A stretch of 64,000 nt of DNA, taken from assembly GCA_963763475.1 (NCBI GenBank), contig CAVXOR010000006.1:62001-126000 (forward strand), read 5' to 3'. Source of the stretch: AC-32 sp963763475. GTDB taxonomy: Bacteria > Actinomycetota > Thermoleophilia > Gaiellales > Gaiellaceae. A program made the position numbers and the translations under genes. The notes under the pieces are model-generated. The model searched no databases, was not told the DNA's origin, and saw only the letters and a program-made list of their open reading frames with translations. Of the stretch, positions 7,831 through 18,181 are shown in pieces (the first letter of the stretch is position 1; each line of letters opens with the position of its first letter).

Positions 7831-8796
7831 GTGAGCGAGCAGACGGCGGTGGAGGCCTCGGTTGCCAGGCCGCGACGAACGCTGCGCAGCCGGCTGCAGC
7901 GGGTCGACTCGACCGCCTCGCCGTACCTCTACATCTCGCCCTTCTTCGTCCTCTTCGGCGTCTTCGGGCTCTTCCCACTCGGCTACACGGCGTGGGTCGC
8001 GCTCACGGATCGCACGCTGCTGAACCCCGACACGCACTTCGTCGGCCTCCTCAACTTCACGAACCTGATCCACGACTCGTACTTCTGGAATGCGGTCGAG
8101 AACACGCTCGGCATCTGGGTGATCGCGACCGTTCCCCAGCTCCTGATCGCGCTCTGGCTGGCGCACCTGCTGAACACCAAGCTGCGGGCGCGCACCTTCT
8201 TCCGCATGTCCGTGCTGCTCCCGCAGGTGACCTCGCTGGTCGCCGTCGCGCTGATCTTCACGCAGCTCTTCTCGCGGCAGTACGGCCTCGTCAACTACGG
8301 CCTCGGGGCCTTTGGCGTTTCCCACATCGACTGGGAGTCGGGGAGGCTCTCGTCCTGGATCGCGCTCTCGGTGATGGTGACCTGGCGCTGGGCCGGCTAC
8401 AACGCGCTGATCTACCTCGCGGCGATGCAGGGCATCCCCGACGAGCTCTACGAGGCCGCGGCGATCGACGGGGCCAGCGGGTGGAAGCAGTTCTGGAACG
8501 TGACCGTGCCGATGCTGCGCCCGACGATCATCTTCACGGTCATCGTCTCAACGATCGGCGGGTTGCAGCTCTTCACCGAGCCGTACCTGTTCGAGCCGCT
8601 GAAGCAGGGCGCCACCGGCGGCTCGGCGCGCCAGTACCAGACGGTGGTGATGTACCTCTACGAGAAGGCTTTCGCCGGCACGCAGTTCGACTTCGGCTAC
8701 GCGGCCACGATCGGCTGGGCCCTCTTCCTGCTGATCGCGGTGATCGCGCTCGTGAACCTCCTGATCGTGCGCCGGATCAGGACGGTCGACAACTGA
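7831..8796 (+). CDS. Sugar ABC transporter permease (MalF/UgpA type)
   Basis: A 321-residue integral membrane protein with about six transmembrane segments, the first near SPFFVLFGVFGLFPLGY. It has the cytoplasmic EAA loop that docks the ATPase: YEAAAIDGASGWKQFW. The start was set at GTG 7831 because AAGGAGGTGA (7818-7827) lies just upstream; an ATG at 7826 is in another frame and stops at once. It overlaps the next permease by the ATGA junction at 8793-8796. With its partner it forms the membrane channel of the sugar importer encoded in this operon. Confidence 0.92.
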   Translation: MSEQTAVEASVARPRRTLRSRLQRVDSTASPYLYISPFFVLFGVFGLFPLGYTAWVALTDRTLLNPDTHFVGLLNFTNLIHDSYFWNAVENTLGIWVIATVPQLLIALWLAHLLNTKLRARTFFRMSVLLPQVTSLVAVALIFTQLFSRQYGLVNYGLGAFGVSHIDWESGRLSSWIALSVMVTWRWAGYNALIYLAAMQGIPDELYEAAAIDGASGWKQFWNVTVPMLRPTIIFTVIVSTIGGLQLFTEPYLFEPLKQGATGGSARQYQTVVMYLYEKAFAGTQFDFGYAATIGWALFLLIAVIALVNLLIVRRIRTVDN

Positions 8797-9683
8797 TGGC
8801 CACCGTCGCGCACCCTCAGCGAGCGCGCACGCGCCGACGGCCGCTGTCGCGCCGGCTCGGCGCACCCGGGCCGCTCACGTATCTGGCCCTGATCGTCGTC
8901 GCGATCGTGTCGGCGTTCCCTCTCTACTGGTCGTTCGTCGTCGCGTCGCACGACAACTCGGCCGTCTCGGCGTACCCGCCCGTGCTCACGCCGGGCCACG
9001 AGTTCTTCCACAACCTCGGCCGGCTCTTCAACTCGGGCGAGGTGAACGTCAACTTCTGGACCGCGCTGCTCAACTCGACGATCGTCGCGTCGGTCGTCAC
9101 CGTGGCCGTCGTCTTCTTCAGCGCCCTCGCGGGGTTCGCGTTCGCGAAGCTCCGGTTCCGCGGCCGCAAGGTCCTGTTCGTGGCGGTGATCGCGACGATG
9201 CTCGTCCCGGTCCAGCTCGGCGTGATCCCGCTCTACATCGAGATGATCCACCTCGGCTGGGCGAACCACCTGCAGGCCGTGATCGCGCCGAACCTCGCCA
9301 CCGCTTTCGGGGTCTTCCTGATGCGGCAGTACATCGTCGGCTCGGTCCCCGACGAGCTGATCGACGCCGCGCGCGTCGACGGGTGCTACACGTTCGGGGT
9401 CTTCTGGCACGTGGTCCTGCCGGCGGTCCGGCCGGTCGCGGCCGTGCTCGGTCTGCTGACCTTCATGACGACCTGGAACGACTTCTTCTGGCCTCTGGTC
9501 GTGCTCGGGCCGCGCAACCCGACCGTGCAGGTCGCGGTCTCGACGCTGGCGAGCGGTTACGTGCAGGACTACGCGCTCGTCCTGACCGGCACGTTCGTGT
9601 CGATCCTCCCGCTGCTGGTCGTCTTCCTCTTCCTCGGCAAGCACATCATCAGCGGGATCATGCGCGGGGCGGTCAAGGGATGA
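8796..9683 (+). CDS. Sugar ABC transporter permease (MalG/UgpE type)
   Basis: A 295-residue second permease with about six membrane segments. It begins with a basic tail and the first helix YLALIVVAIVSAFPLYWSF. The EAA loop is present as ELIDAARVDGCYTFGVFW. Its ATG (8796) overlaps the stop of the first permease, and its own stop overlaps the glycosidase start (ATGA at 9680-9683), so the three genes are translationally coupled. The length is typical for the family (270-300). It pairs with the upstream permease to form the translocation pore. Confidence 0.92.
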   Translation: MATVAHPQRARTRRRPLSRRLGAPGPLTYLALIVVAIVSAFPLYWSFVVASHDNSAVSAYPPVLTPGHEFFHNLGRLFNSGEVNVNFWTALLNSTIVASVVTVAVVFFSALAGFAFAKLRFRGRKVLFVAVIATMLVPVQLGVIPLYIEMIHLGWANHLQAVIAPNLATAFGVFLMRQYIVGSVPDELIDAARVDGCYTFGVFWHVVLPAVRPVAAVLGLLTFMTTWNDFFWPLVVLGPRNPTVQVAVSTLASGYVQDYALVLTGTFVSILPLLVVFLFLGKHIISGIMRGAVKG

Positions 9684-11005
9684 CGTTCCCGCGCGACTTC
9701 GTCTGGGGAGCCGCCACCGCCGCGTACCAGATCGAGGGCGCTGCGGACGTCGACGGCCGCGGCGAGTCGATCTGGGACCGCTTCTGCCGCACGCCCGGCA
9801 ACGTCGCGAACGGGGACACCGGCGACCGGGCCTGCGACCACTACCACCGCTGGCCAGAGGACCTCGACCTGGTGGCCTCGCTCGGCGTGCGGGGCTACCG
9901 CTTCTCGGTCGCGTGGCCGCGCATCCAGCCGGAAGGACGAGGCGCGGCGAACCGCAAGGGAATCGACTTCTACCGCCGCCTCGTCGAGGGAATGCTCGAG
10001 CGCGAGATCTCGCCGCTCGCGACGCTGTACCACTGGGACCTCCCCCAGCGCCTGCAGGACGAGGGCGGTTGGGCCTCGCGCGAGATCGTCGACCGCTTCG
10101 TCGACTACGCGCAGCTCGTCTTCGACGGCCTCGGTGACCTCGTCGACACCTGGATCACGCACAACGAGCCTTGGGTGACGGCGTTCCTCGGTTACGGCTA
10201 CGGCGTGAAGGCGCCCGGCATCGCCGATTGGCCACAAGCTCTCGCCGCGGCGCACCACGCGCTCCTCTCCCACGGGCGCGCCGTGAACGCCTTCCGCGCA
10301 GACGGCGGCCGCGGCGAGATTGGAATCACGCTCGACCTGACGCACGTGACCGGCGACCCCGAGGCGGCGCGCCGGCTCGACGGCCATCGCAACCGCTGGT
10401 TCCTCGACCCGGTCCTGCGCGGCGGCTATCCCGCAGACACGGTCGAGCTCTACGAGGAGCGGGTCGGCCCGCTCGACTTCGTGCGGCCGGGCGACCTCGA
10501 GGAGATCGCTGCGCCGATCGACTTCCTCGGCGTGAACTTCTACCAGCCTGCCGCCGTCCGTCCCAGCAGCGCCGACGGGCCGCTCGCGGTGGAGCAGGTG
10601 CCGTCGGACGGTCCGCGCACGGCGATGGGCTGGACGGTCGAGCCCTCGGCGCTGACCGCGCTCCTGTTGCGGCTGCAGCGCGACTACGGCGAGGTGCCGC
10701 TCGTGATCACCGAGAACGGCGCCTCGTACGACGACCCGCCGCTCGACGGGCAGGCCGTGATCGAAGACCCGCAGCGCGTCGCTTTCCTGCGCGGGCACGT
10801 CGAGGCCGTCGAGCGTGCGGTCGAAGGCGGCGCGGACGTGCGCGGGTACTACGTCTGGTCGCTGCTCGACAACTTCGAATGGGAGCACGGCTACGACCGG
10901 CGCTTCGGGATCGTCGCCGTCAACTTCGACAACCTCAAGCGCACGCCCAAGCGGAGCGCGCTCTGGTACCGCGACCTGATCGCGCGACACTCGGAAGGGA
11001 GCTGA
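9680..11005 (+). CDS. GH1 beta-glucosidase/beta-glycosidase
   Basis: A 441-residue cytoplasmic glycoside hydrolase family 1 enzyme. It shows the N-terminal signature FVWGAATAAYQIEGA, the acid/base glutamate in THNEPW (E163) and the nucleophile in VITENGASYDDP (E345). The sugar-binding C-terminal WSLLDNFEWEHGY is present. It retains stereochemistry and cleaves terminal beta-glucosyl (or related) residues from oligosaccharides taken up by the coupled transporter. No signal peptide is present, so hydrolysis happens after import. The length is usual for bacterial GH1. Translational coupling to the permease upstream and a 1-nt gap to the ATPase downstream mark it as part of the same operon. Confidence 0.95.
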   Translation: MTFPRDFVWGAATAAYQIEGAADVDGRGESIWDRFCRTPGNVANGDTGDRACDHYHRWPEDLDLVASLGVRGYRFSVAWPRIQPEGRGAANRKGIDFYRRLVEGMLEREISPLATLYHWDLPQRLQDEGGWASREIVDRFVDYAQLVFDGLGDLVDTWITHNEPWVTAFLGYGYGVKAPGIADWPQALAAAHHALLSHGRAVNAFRADGGRGEIGITLDLTHVTGDPEAARRLDGHRNRWFLDPVLRGGYPADTVELYEERVGPLDFVRPGDLEEIAAPIDFLGVNFYQPAAVRPSSADGPLAVEQVPSDGPRTAMGWTVEPSALTALLLRLQRDYGEVPLVITENGASYDDPPLDGQAVIEDPQRVAFLRGHVEAVERAVEGGADVRGYYVWSLLDNFEWEHGYDRRFGIVAVNFDNLKRTPKRSALWYRDLIARHSEGS

Positions 11006-11006
11006 G

Positions 11007-12116
<1,110 letters not shown>

Positions 12117-12132
12117 CCGCCCCGGAGCGCCC

Positions 12133-12138
12133 TAGACT
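12133..12138 (+). promoter_or_regulatory. -10 box TAGACT for leaderless cyclase/ATPase gene
   Basis: TAGACT lies exactly 6 nt before GTG 12145, so the predicted transcription start is the start codon itself. No Shine-Dalgarno is present. The paralogous gene starting at 41453 has TACGCT at the same 6-nt distance. Confidence 0.6.
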
Positions 12139-12144
12139 CGTTCC

Positions 12145-15100
12145 GTGCTCGTCTGCGCGAGTTGTGGGGCCGAGAACCGGGAGGGCGCACGCTTCTGCGA
12201 CTCCTGCGGCGCAGCCCTGGCCGAGGCGGCACCGGCGCGCGAGGTGCGCAAGGTCGTGACGGTGCTCTTCTGCGACGTCTCCGGGTCGACCGCGCTCGGC
12301 GAACGGATCGACCCCGAGAGCCTGCGGCGCGTGATGGCGCGCTACTTCGAGACCGCGAAGGCGATCGTCGAGCGGCACGGCGGAACCGTCGAGAAGTTCA
12401 TCGGTGACGCCGTGATGGCCGTGTTCGGCGTTCCGACCGTCCACGAGGACGACGCCCTGCGCGCGGTGCGCGCCGCCGACGAGCTGCGCGGCGCGCTCGG
12501 CGAGCTGAACGACGAGCTCGAGTCCGGCTACGGCACGCGCCTGGAGCTACGGATGGGCGTCAACACCGGCGAGGTCGTCACCGGCACCGAGGAGCGGCTC
12601 GCGACCGGGGACGCAGTCAACGTCGCCGCGAGGCTCGAGCAGGCCGCGCAGCCCGGCGAGGTGCTGCTCGGGGAGGAGACCTATCGGCTCGTTCGCGACG
12701 GCGTCGAGGCCGAGCCCACGACTCCCGTCGAGGCGAAGGGCAAGGCCGATCCCCTGGCCGCCTTCCGCCTCGTCTCCGTCCAGGCCGAGGCGCCAGGCCG
12801 CCGTCACGAGGCTCCGATGGTCGGCCGCGAGCGGCAGCGCGAGCGGCTCGAGGGCGCGTTCGCCAACGTCGTCAGCGACCGCTCCTGCCAACTCTTCACG
12901 ATCCTCGGCGCCGCGGGCGTGGGCAAGTCGCGGCTGGCCCAGGAGTTCCTCGCCGGCGTCGACGCGACGGTCGTCCGCGGCCGCTGTCTCTCCTACGGCG
13001 AGGGCATCAGCTACTGGCCCGTGACGGAGGTCGTCAAGCAGCTCGCGCCGGCCGGCGGGACTACGGGCCCACTCGCTTCGATCCTCGGCGACGACACGGC
13101 CTCCGGCTCGCCGGAAGAGATCGCCTGGGCCTTTCGCAAGCTGCTCGAGGCCCACGCAGCCGAGCGGCCGGTCGTGGTGGTCTTCGACGACCTGCATTGG
13201 GGCGAGCCGACCTTCCTCGATCTCGTCGAGCACGTCGCCGACCTCAGCCGGGACGCGCCGATCCTGCTGCTCTGCATGGCGCGGCCGGAGCTGCTCGACG
13301 TCCGGGCCGCGTGGGGCGGGGGAAAGCTGAATGCGACGAACGTGCTCCTCGAGCCGCTTGCCCCGGGCGAGACGGCCGAGCTCGTCGACCTGCTGGCGGG
13401 CGGCGTCGAGCAAGGCCTCCGCGCCCGGATCCTAGAGGCGGCCGGCGGCAATCCGCTGTTCGTCGAGGAGATGGTCGCGATGGCGGCCGAGAGCGGCGAG
13501 GAGGTTGCCGTGCCGCCGACGATCCAGGCACTGCTCGCTGCGCGCCTCGACCAGCTCGCGGCAGCGGAGCGCGACGTGCTGGAGCGAGGCGCGGTCGAGG
13601 GCCAGGTCTTCCACCGCACCGCGGTCGCGGCTCTCGGGAACGGCGGCTCGGTCGACGGTGAGCTCGTCGCGCTCGTGCGGAAAGACCTGGTCCGGCCCGA
13701 GCAGCCGCTGCTGCCGGAGGACGACGCCTACCGCTTTCGCCACCTGCTCATCCGCGACACCGCCTACGAGGCGTTGCCGAAGGCGACCCGGGCCGAGCTG
13801 CACGAACGCTTTGCGGACTGGCTCGCCGTCAACGGGACGGCGCTCGTCGAGCTCGACGAGCTCCTCGGCTATCACTTCGAGCAGGCGTACCACTACCGGG
13901 AGGAGCTCGGGCCGCTCGACGACCGGGCCACAGCGCTCGCCGAGCAGGCGGCAACGCGTCTCCTGGCGGGCGGAGACCATGCGCTCGAGCGGGGTGACGT
14001 GCCCGCTGTGATCCGCTTGCTCTCGCGCGCGCTGGCGCTCTTGCCGGCGGCTGACCCGAGAGCGCCCGCCGCTCAGCTGGAGCTGGCCCGGGCGGTCTCC
14101 GAGCAGGGCGATCTCGAGCGGGCGGTCGTGCTGCTGGACGAGGCCGTCGCGGCGGCGCGGGCAGCAGGCGACGAGCGCGTGCTCGCGCGTTCCAGGATTG
14201 CCAGGATCGACTTCGAGCTCCTCGTCGCTCCGGAACGGCAGATGGCGGAGGGTCTCGCCCAGGCGGAGGCCGCACTCGCCGACCTCGACCGCATCGGCGA
14301 CGACGACGGAGCAGTCTGGGCACTGCGCGTGATCGGCGCGCTGGTCGGCTGGCTCGGCAGCAACGGCGACGCTCAGGTGCACTGGCGCCGCGCGGTCGAG
14401 CGCGGAGGGCGCGCCGACAACCGCTTCGTCAACGACGTCCTCGGGTGGATGTTGCTGGGCGCCTGGTGGGGGCCGACCTCGGTCGCGGAGGTGCGTGAGC
14501 TCGCCGACGAAGCGCTCGGGACGACGTCGTCCAAGCGGCTCGAGAGCTACGCGCGGATCGTGCGTGGAGCTGCGATCGCAGTGCAGGGGCGGCTGGAGGA
14601 GGGGAGGGCCGAGGTCCGGGCGGGGAGGACGCTGTTGCGCGAGCTCGGGGATCTGATCTCCTGGGCGGGGCTCTCGGCGATGGAGGCCGACATGGAGCAG
14701 GGGCTCGCCAGTCCCGATCGCGCCTATCGCGCCCTCGCCGAGGGCGCGGAAGTGCTCACAGCAAGCTCCGAGACCGGGTACCTCGCGACCGTCCTCAGCA
14801 TGCAGTCCCTCGCCGCGCTCGAGCTGGGACGTCCGGACGAGGCGCTGAGCCTGACCGCGAAGGCCGTCGAGATCGCTGTCCAGGACGACGTCGACCCACA
14901 CGTCCGTGACCGCATCATCCGGAGCCGGGTGGCTGCGCAGCGAGGCGACTTCGGGAGGGCTGCCGAGCTGATCCAGGAAGCCGGTCGCATCATCGAGCCG
15001 ACCGATTTCGCCGGCGCTCACCTCGATGTCGCGCTCGCACGTGCGGAGATCGCGCGGCTCGCTGGCCAGACCGAAGAAGAGCACGCGGCGCTGGAGGACG

Positions 15101-15171
15101 CGCTCACGATCGCCGAGGCGAAGGGTCACGCGCTCGCCATGGGGCGGATTCGCGCGCGGCTCGACGGCTAG
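12145..15171 (+). CDS. Zinc ribbon-class III nucleotidyl cyclase-AAA/TPR regulator
   Basis: A 1008-residue multidomain protein. A zinc ribbon (C4, C7, C18, C21) is followed by a class III adenylate/guanylate cyclase domain (about residues 35-210) with all expected residues: metal Asp in FCDVSGST, Lys and second Asp in EKFIGDAVMAVFG, Asn and Arg in AVNVAARLE. Next is an ORC/STAND-like ATPase with Walker A GAAGVGKSR and Walker B VVVVFDDLHW, then alpha-helical TPR-like repeats to the end. It should make cAMP or cGMP under control of the ATPase/TPR sensor; the signal is unknown. It starts at GTG 12145 with TAGACT 6 nt upstream. A close paralogue is at 38412-41453. Its stop shares CTAG with the convergent gene. 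Confidence 0.9.
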   Translation: MLVCASCGAENREGARFCDSCGAALAEAAPAREVRKVVTVLFCDVSGSTALGERIDPESLRRVMARYFETAKAIVERHGGTVEKFIGDAVMAVFGVPTVHEDDALRAVRAADELRGALGELNDELESGYGTRLELRMGVNTGEVVTGTEERLATGDAVNVAARLEQAAQPGEVLLGEETYRLVRDGVEAEPTTPVEAKGKADPLAAFRLVSVQAEAPGRRHEAPMVGRERQRERLEGAFANVVSDRSCQLFTILGAAGVGKSRLAQEFLAGVDATVVRGRCLSYGEGISYWPVTEVVKQLAPAGGTTGPLASILGDDTASGSPEEIAWAFRKLLEAHAAERPVVVVFDDLHWGEPTFLDLVEHVADLSRDAPILLLCMARPELLDVRAAWGGGKLNATNVLLEPLAPGETAELVDLLAGGVEQGLRARILEAAGGNPLFVEEMVAMAAESGEEVAVPPTIQALLAARLDQLAAAERDVLERGAVEGQVFHRTAVAALGNGGSVDGELVALVRKDLVRPEQPLLPEDDAYRFRHLLIRDTAYEALPKATRAELHERFADWLAVNGTALVELDELLGYHFEQAYHYREELGPLDDRATALAEQAATRLLAGGDHALERGDVPAVIRLLSRALALLPAADPRAPAAQLELARAVSEQGDLERAVVLLDEAVAAARAAGDERVLARSRIARIDFELLVAPERQMAEGLAQAEAALADLDRIGDDDGAVWALRVIGALVGWLGSNGDAQVHWRRAVERGGRADNRFVNDVLGWMLLGAWWGPTSVAEVRELADEALGTTSSKRLESYARIVRGAAIAVQGRLEEGRAEVRAGRTLLRELGDLISWAGLSAMEADMEQGLASPDRAYRALAEGAEVLTASSETGYLATVLSMQSLAALELGRPDEALSLTAKAVEIAVQDDVDPHVRDRIIRSRVAAQRGDFGRAAELIQEAGRIIEPTDFAGAHLDVALARAEIARLAGQTEEEHAALEDALTIAEAKGHALAMGRIRARLDG

Positions 15172-16043
15172 TCGACCAGCAGCCGGGCTTTGCGGACGCG
15201 GGAGAAGCCGGCCGCCGCCAGCGGGCTCGCGTCCACCAGCCGGCTGAGCCAGCCGTGGCCGCTGTCCGGGTCGGCCTGGTCGTCGAAGCTGCCGATCGAG
15301 GCGAACACGCGGCCGTCGTGGAACTCCCACTCCTCGATCTGGTGGTGATCGGTCTCGATGTCCTCGCGGAACCGGCGCAGGTCCTCGCGCAGGCGGGCCT
15401 TGACCGTCTCGATCCAGCCTTCCTCCGGGTCGTTCCTGGGGTCGACGCCGCACAGCACGAGCAGGTCGTCCTCGATCTCCTCGAGGATCAGCGCGTCGAT
15501 GTAGCGTCCGGCCTCGTCCCAGTCGGGCGCCTCGCCCGGCTCGAGCGCGACGAGTTCCACGAGTTGGCCCGCCTCCTCGGCCCGAGTGAGCGCCGCGGCT
15601 GCCTCGTCGCGGTCGCGCGACACCGCGTGCTCGAGCTCGTGCTCCGGCAGGGTTGGTGCGTCCTCGGCCTCGCTGTAGTCGCGCTCGGCGGTCAGCGCGA
15701 GGTAGGGCTTGCCCTCGTCGTCGCGCTGCAGCCGCTCGTCGGCGACCTGCCAGCTGGCGGTCGTGCCGGCCACGAGTGTGCTGAAGGTGTGGCCGACGCG
15801 CGGCGCGTCCGGCCGGTAGCGGCGGAACGCGCCTGTCTCCATCCGCCCGTCCGGGTGACGCAGCACGAGCCGGTAGCGCGCGGGCTCCAGCCGCAGACGC
15901 TCGCCCTCGACTGCGTCGACGAGCCAGTCGCGGCCGCCGAAGCGAATCAGTGAGCCCTCGGAGAGCTCGGTCTCGCTCCGGTACGGATGCGTGTGCTCGT
16001 GCCCGAGGCGGTTGACGAGCACGAGCCGGTAGTCGGCCGCCAC
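15168..16043 (-). CDS. Conserved hypothetical protein
   Basis: A 291-residue acidic cytoplasmic protein I do not recognise. Residues 1-80 look beta-rich (YRLVLVNRLGHEHTHPYRSE, SLIRFGGRDWLVDAV). The middle is helical and acidic (about 125-180). A segment LILEEIEDDLLVLCGVDPRN precedes a helical DLRRFREDIETDHHQIEEW region. The last 15 residues are basic. No signal peptide or membrane segment is seen. The start is GTG 16043, 6 nt after TAACCT, again a leaderless arrangement. It is convergent with the cyclase/ATPase gene and shares its CTAG stop overlap, so it is not in that operon. Confidence 0.75.
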   Translation of the reverse strand: MAADYRLVLVNRLGHEHTHPYRSETELSEGSLIRFGGRDWLVDAVEGERLRLEPARYRLVLRHPDGRMETGAFRRYRPDAPRVGHTFSTLVAGTTASWQVADERLQRDDEGKPYLALTAERDYSEAEDAPTLPEHELEHAVSRDRDEAAAALTRAEEAGQLVELVALEPGEAPDWDEAGRYIDALILEEIEDDLLVLCGVDPRNDPEEGWIETVKARLREDLRRFREDIETDHHQIEEWEFHDGRVFASIGSFDDQADPDSGHGWLSRLVDASPLAAAGFSRVRKARLLVD

Positions 16044-16106
16044 CCTGGCAGGTTAGAGCGAGCGAGTGCGCCGCGGCGCAGCTCGCGCCGCGGCGCATTC
16101 CAGCTC

Positions 16107-16607
16107 TTAGTAGCCGTAGCTCGATCCGCCGGACGATGCCGGTGCCGGCATCGTGCTCGAACCGGTCGTGACCGGCCGCCAGACGCCGACGTCCTTGAAG
16201 CCGTTGCCCTTGACCTGGCCCGGCTTCGTGTCCTGCACGAAGCGGTAGAGCGGAGCCCCGCGGAAGGCGACCTGGCGCTTCGCGTCCGGCCGCTTGACGA
16301 CGCTCAGGCCCTTGACGCCGGTCGGCGTCACGCCGCGCGCGACCACTAGCGGCTTCCAGATCGACAGGCACGCTGCGCCCGTGCAGATGAACCGCCCGTG
16401 CCGCTCGGCGCTGAGCGAGTAGAGCGTCAGCCCGTTGCGCGTGACGAGGATCGTCTTGCCCAGCGTCGCGTTGTGCGCGGTCTTGACGAGTGAGCCGCCA
16501 CCACTGGCGTTGCCCGAGCGCGTGACCAGCAAGAGGGTCACCGTCAGGCCGGCGGCGATCGCGATCGCCACCATTACGGAGGCCCGCAATTTCCCGACCC
16601 GTTCCAT
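16107..16607 (-). CDS. Secreted/membrane-anchored protein with lipoprotein_15-type repeats
   Basis: A 166-residue exported protein. The start is set at ATG 16607 because AAGGAGG ends 5 nt before it. A signal or anchor helix covers about residues 10-30 (VMVAIAIAAGLTVTLLLV). The rest holds two copies of the secreted repeat of unknown function: GLTLYSLSAERHGRFICTG with SIWKPLVV, and GAPLYRFVQDTKPGQVKGNG with GVWRPVT. This repeat family is widespread in actinobacteria and its function is unknown; surface or electron-transfer roles have only been suggested. Two cysteines (FICTGAACL) may pair. The C-terminus is serine/glycine-rich. Confidence 0.82.
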   Translation of the reverse strand: MERVGKLRASVMVAIAIAAGLTVTLLLVTRSGNASGGGSLVKTAHNATLGKTILVTRNGLTLYSLSAERHGRFICTGAACLSIWKPLVVARGVTPTGVKGLSVVKRPDAKRQVAFRGAPLYRFVQDTKPGQVKGNGFKDVGVWRPVTTGSSTMPAPASSGGSSYGY

Positions 16608-16717
16608 CTCGTCCTCCTTCATTGTGTTGTCAGAAAGGAGTACGGACAGCGCGGCGGCGGGGTTCATAGGCGTAACGCCCGCTTAACGAAACCGAGCCGC
16701 GGTCGGCCTCGTAACGG

Positions 16718-17389
16718 TCACTCGCGCCAGGTGGGCTGCTCGAGTGCCCGCTCGAACGCCGGGCGGTCGTGCACGGGCTCGCCGTGGGCGACGATCACCC
16801 GCTCGAAGGGCAGCTCCAGCAGCTCGCGCAGGGCGGGGCGAGCACGGTCGATGTGCGGCGTGTCCCAGATGCGCAGCTCTCCGCCCGCGCCGGTCAGCGC
16901 GTCGGCGAAGACGAGCGTGCGCTGCTCGGGCAGCCAGAGCGGCGTCTCGTTCCGGCCGCGGCCGTCGTAGAGCGCTCGCAGGCCGCCCGGCAGCTCCGAG
17001 CCCGGCTCGATCGGCTCGAGCTCGGTCTGCGGGATGTTCTGGCGCTCGAACAGCCACGGCCCGAAGGCGCGCGCTCCGTAGCGCGAGACGATCAGGTCGA
17101 CGTCCCTCACGTGATCGGGCTTCAGCACGACCGCCATGGTGGGCGGCTTGGCGTCGAGCCGCTCCCAGACCTCAGACGCCTGCGGCGGCGCGAGCGGGTC
17201 GAGCACCGCCACCTCGCCGCCGCTCGCGACGCAGGTCGACGTGACGACCTCCGGCCAGCCCGCGCCCTCGTGCCAGTCTGGGTAGGAGAGGCGCCAGATC
17301 CAGAGGCCCGGTGCGACGTCTAGTACCTGCTCGATGACCGCATTGTCGTTAATGTCACTCCCGTACGGCCAACTGCGGAAGGGGAACAT
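16718..17389 (-). CDS. Degenerate metallo-beta-lactamase-fold protein
   Basis: A 223-residue protein that follows the layout of MBL-fold hydrolases: N-terminal strands VAPGLWIWRLSY, then GGEVAVLDPLAPP, and a late segment FERVIVAHGEPVHDRP with a histidine. The HxHxDH metal motif is missing: the equivalent segment reads LKPDHVRDVD. It is therefore probably a non-metallo or altered member of the fold, and function is unknown. ATG 17389 is the only canonical start before residue 50. That puts it 2 bp from the divergent gene start at 17392, so each promoter must lie inside the other gene. No Shine-Dalgarno is visible. Confidence 0.65.
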   Translation of the reverse strand: MFPFRSWPYGSDINDNAVIEQVLDVAPGLWIWRLSYPDWHEGAGWPEVVTSTCVASGGEVAVLDPLAPPQASEVWERLDAKPPTMAVVLKPDHVRDVDLIVSRYGARAFGPWLFERQNIPQTELEPIEPGSELPGGLRALYDGRGRNETPLWLPEQRTLVFADALTGAGGELRIWDTPHIDRARPALRELLELPFERVIVAHGEPVHDRPAFERALEQPTWRE

Positions 17390-17391
17390 CG

Positions 17392-18048
17392 ATGAGGAGA
17401 GTCAAGGGAGCGTTCTGCGCGTTCTTTGTCCTACCGGTCGCGCTCGCCGTCGGGATCTCGGCAAACGGCGCGGCGGCGGCCAACGGCACCACCTGCACCG
17501 GCTTCCTGGCGCCCGGCAGTTACGGGCGCGTCGTCGTGCCCGCCGGCGCGAGTTGCTTCAGCGACGGCGGCGTCACGGTTCGCGGCGGTCTCTACGTGCA
17601 ACCGGGCGCGACGTTCGTGCTCGGCAGCGAAGAGGCTCCGGGCGACAACGGCACCATCAGCGGCGGCGTGCACGCGACGAACCCCGCCAACCTGCAGATC
17701 CACTTCATGACGATCAACGGCGGGATCGAGTCGCAGGGCGGCTCCGGACCGTTCGGCGGCCCGTTCGACATCACCTGGACCACGATCGAGGACAGTCAGA
17801 TCAACGGCCGCGTCAGCATCACCGGCTACGACGGGTTCTGGATGGGCTTCATCCGGAACCACGTGAACGGGGCCGTCAATCTGAGCGGCAATGTGCTCGT
17901 CGACCCCGACGGGAACGAGTACGTCACGAACACGATCCACGGCAGCCTGAGCTGCTTCGGAAACTCGCCGGCGCCGCAGATCGGCGACTCGGAAGGGAGC
18001 CCCAATCAGGTAACGGGCGCCAAGAAGGGTCAGTGCGCGTCGGTCTGA
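17392..18048 (+). CDS. Secreted protein, beta-helix-like, unknown function
   Basis: A 218-residue exported protein. A Sec signal peptide (MRRVKGAF, hydrophobic core, ANGAAAANG) should be cleaved near residue 30. The mature part is rich in Gly, Asn, Thr and Val, with repeated short strands such as GSYGRVVVPAGASC, GVTVRGGLYVQPGATF and NGRVSITGYDGFWMG, the rhythm of a right-handed beta-helix. Cysteine pairs (C36 area, C59 area and two near the C-terminus) may form disulfides. No catalytic motif or named family is recognised. GGAAGGGG lies upstream as ribosome-binding site. A perfect terminator hairpin follows. Confidence 0.75.
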   Translation: MRRVKGAFCAFFVLPVALAVGISANGAAAANGTTCTGFLAPGSYGRVVVPAGASCFSDGGVTVRGGLYVQPGATFVLGSEEAPGDNGTISGGVHATNPANLQIHFMTINGGIESQGGSGPFGGPFDITWTTIEDSQINGRVSITGYDGFWMGFIRNHVNGAVNLSGNVLVDPDGNEYVTNTIHGSLSCFGNSPAPQIGDSEGSPNQVTGAKKGQCASV

Positions 18049-18071
18049 GCTACGCGCAACGATGATTGTGT

Positions 18072-18095
18072 GAGAGGGGCCGCTAGGCCCCTCTC
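18072..18095 (+). terminator. Intrinsic terminator hairpin
   Basis: GAGAGGGGCC (18072-18081), loop GCTA and GGCCCCTCTC form a perfect 10-bp stem followed by GTCGTTT. It lies 23 nt after the secreted-protein stop. Confidence 0.75.
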
Positions 18096-18181
18096 GTCGT
18101 TTGAGGATGATGCTTCCCAGCGCCAGAGCCAGAGGCGAGGACTCGAGGGTCTCGGATCTCCTCCCTTGGCATATTTCGGGC

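Noticed and set aside
13432..16371. 979-codon open frame on the minus strand
   Set aside because: It is antisense to the cyclase/ATPase gene, is Arg/Pro/Ala-rich without any fold, and arises from the GC-rich third codon positions of the real gene.
18049..18071. Additional small gene before the 18072 terminator
   Set aside because: Only 23 nt remain between the stop codon and the hairpin.
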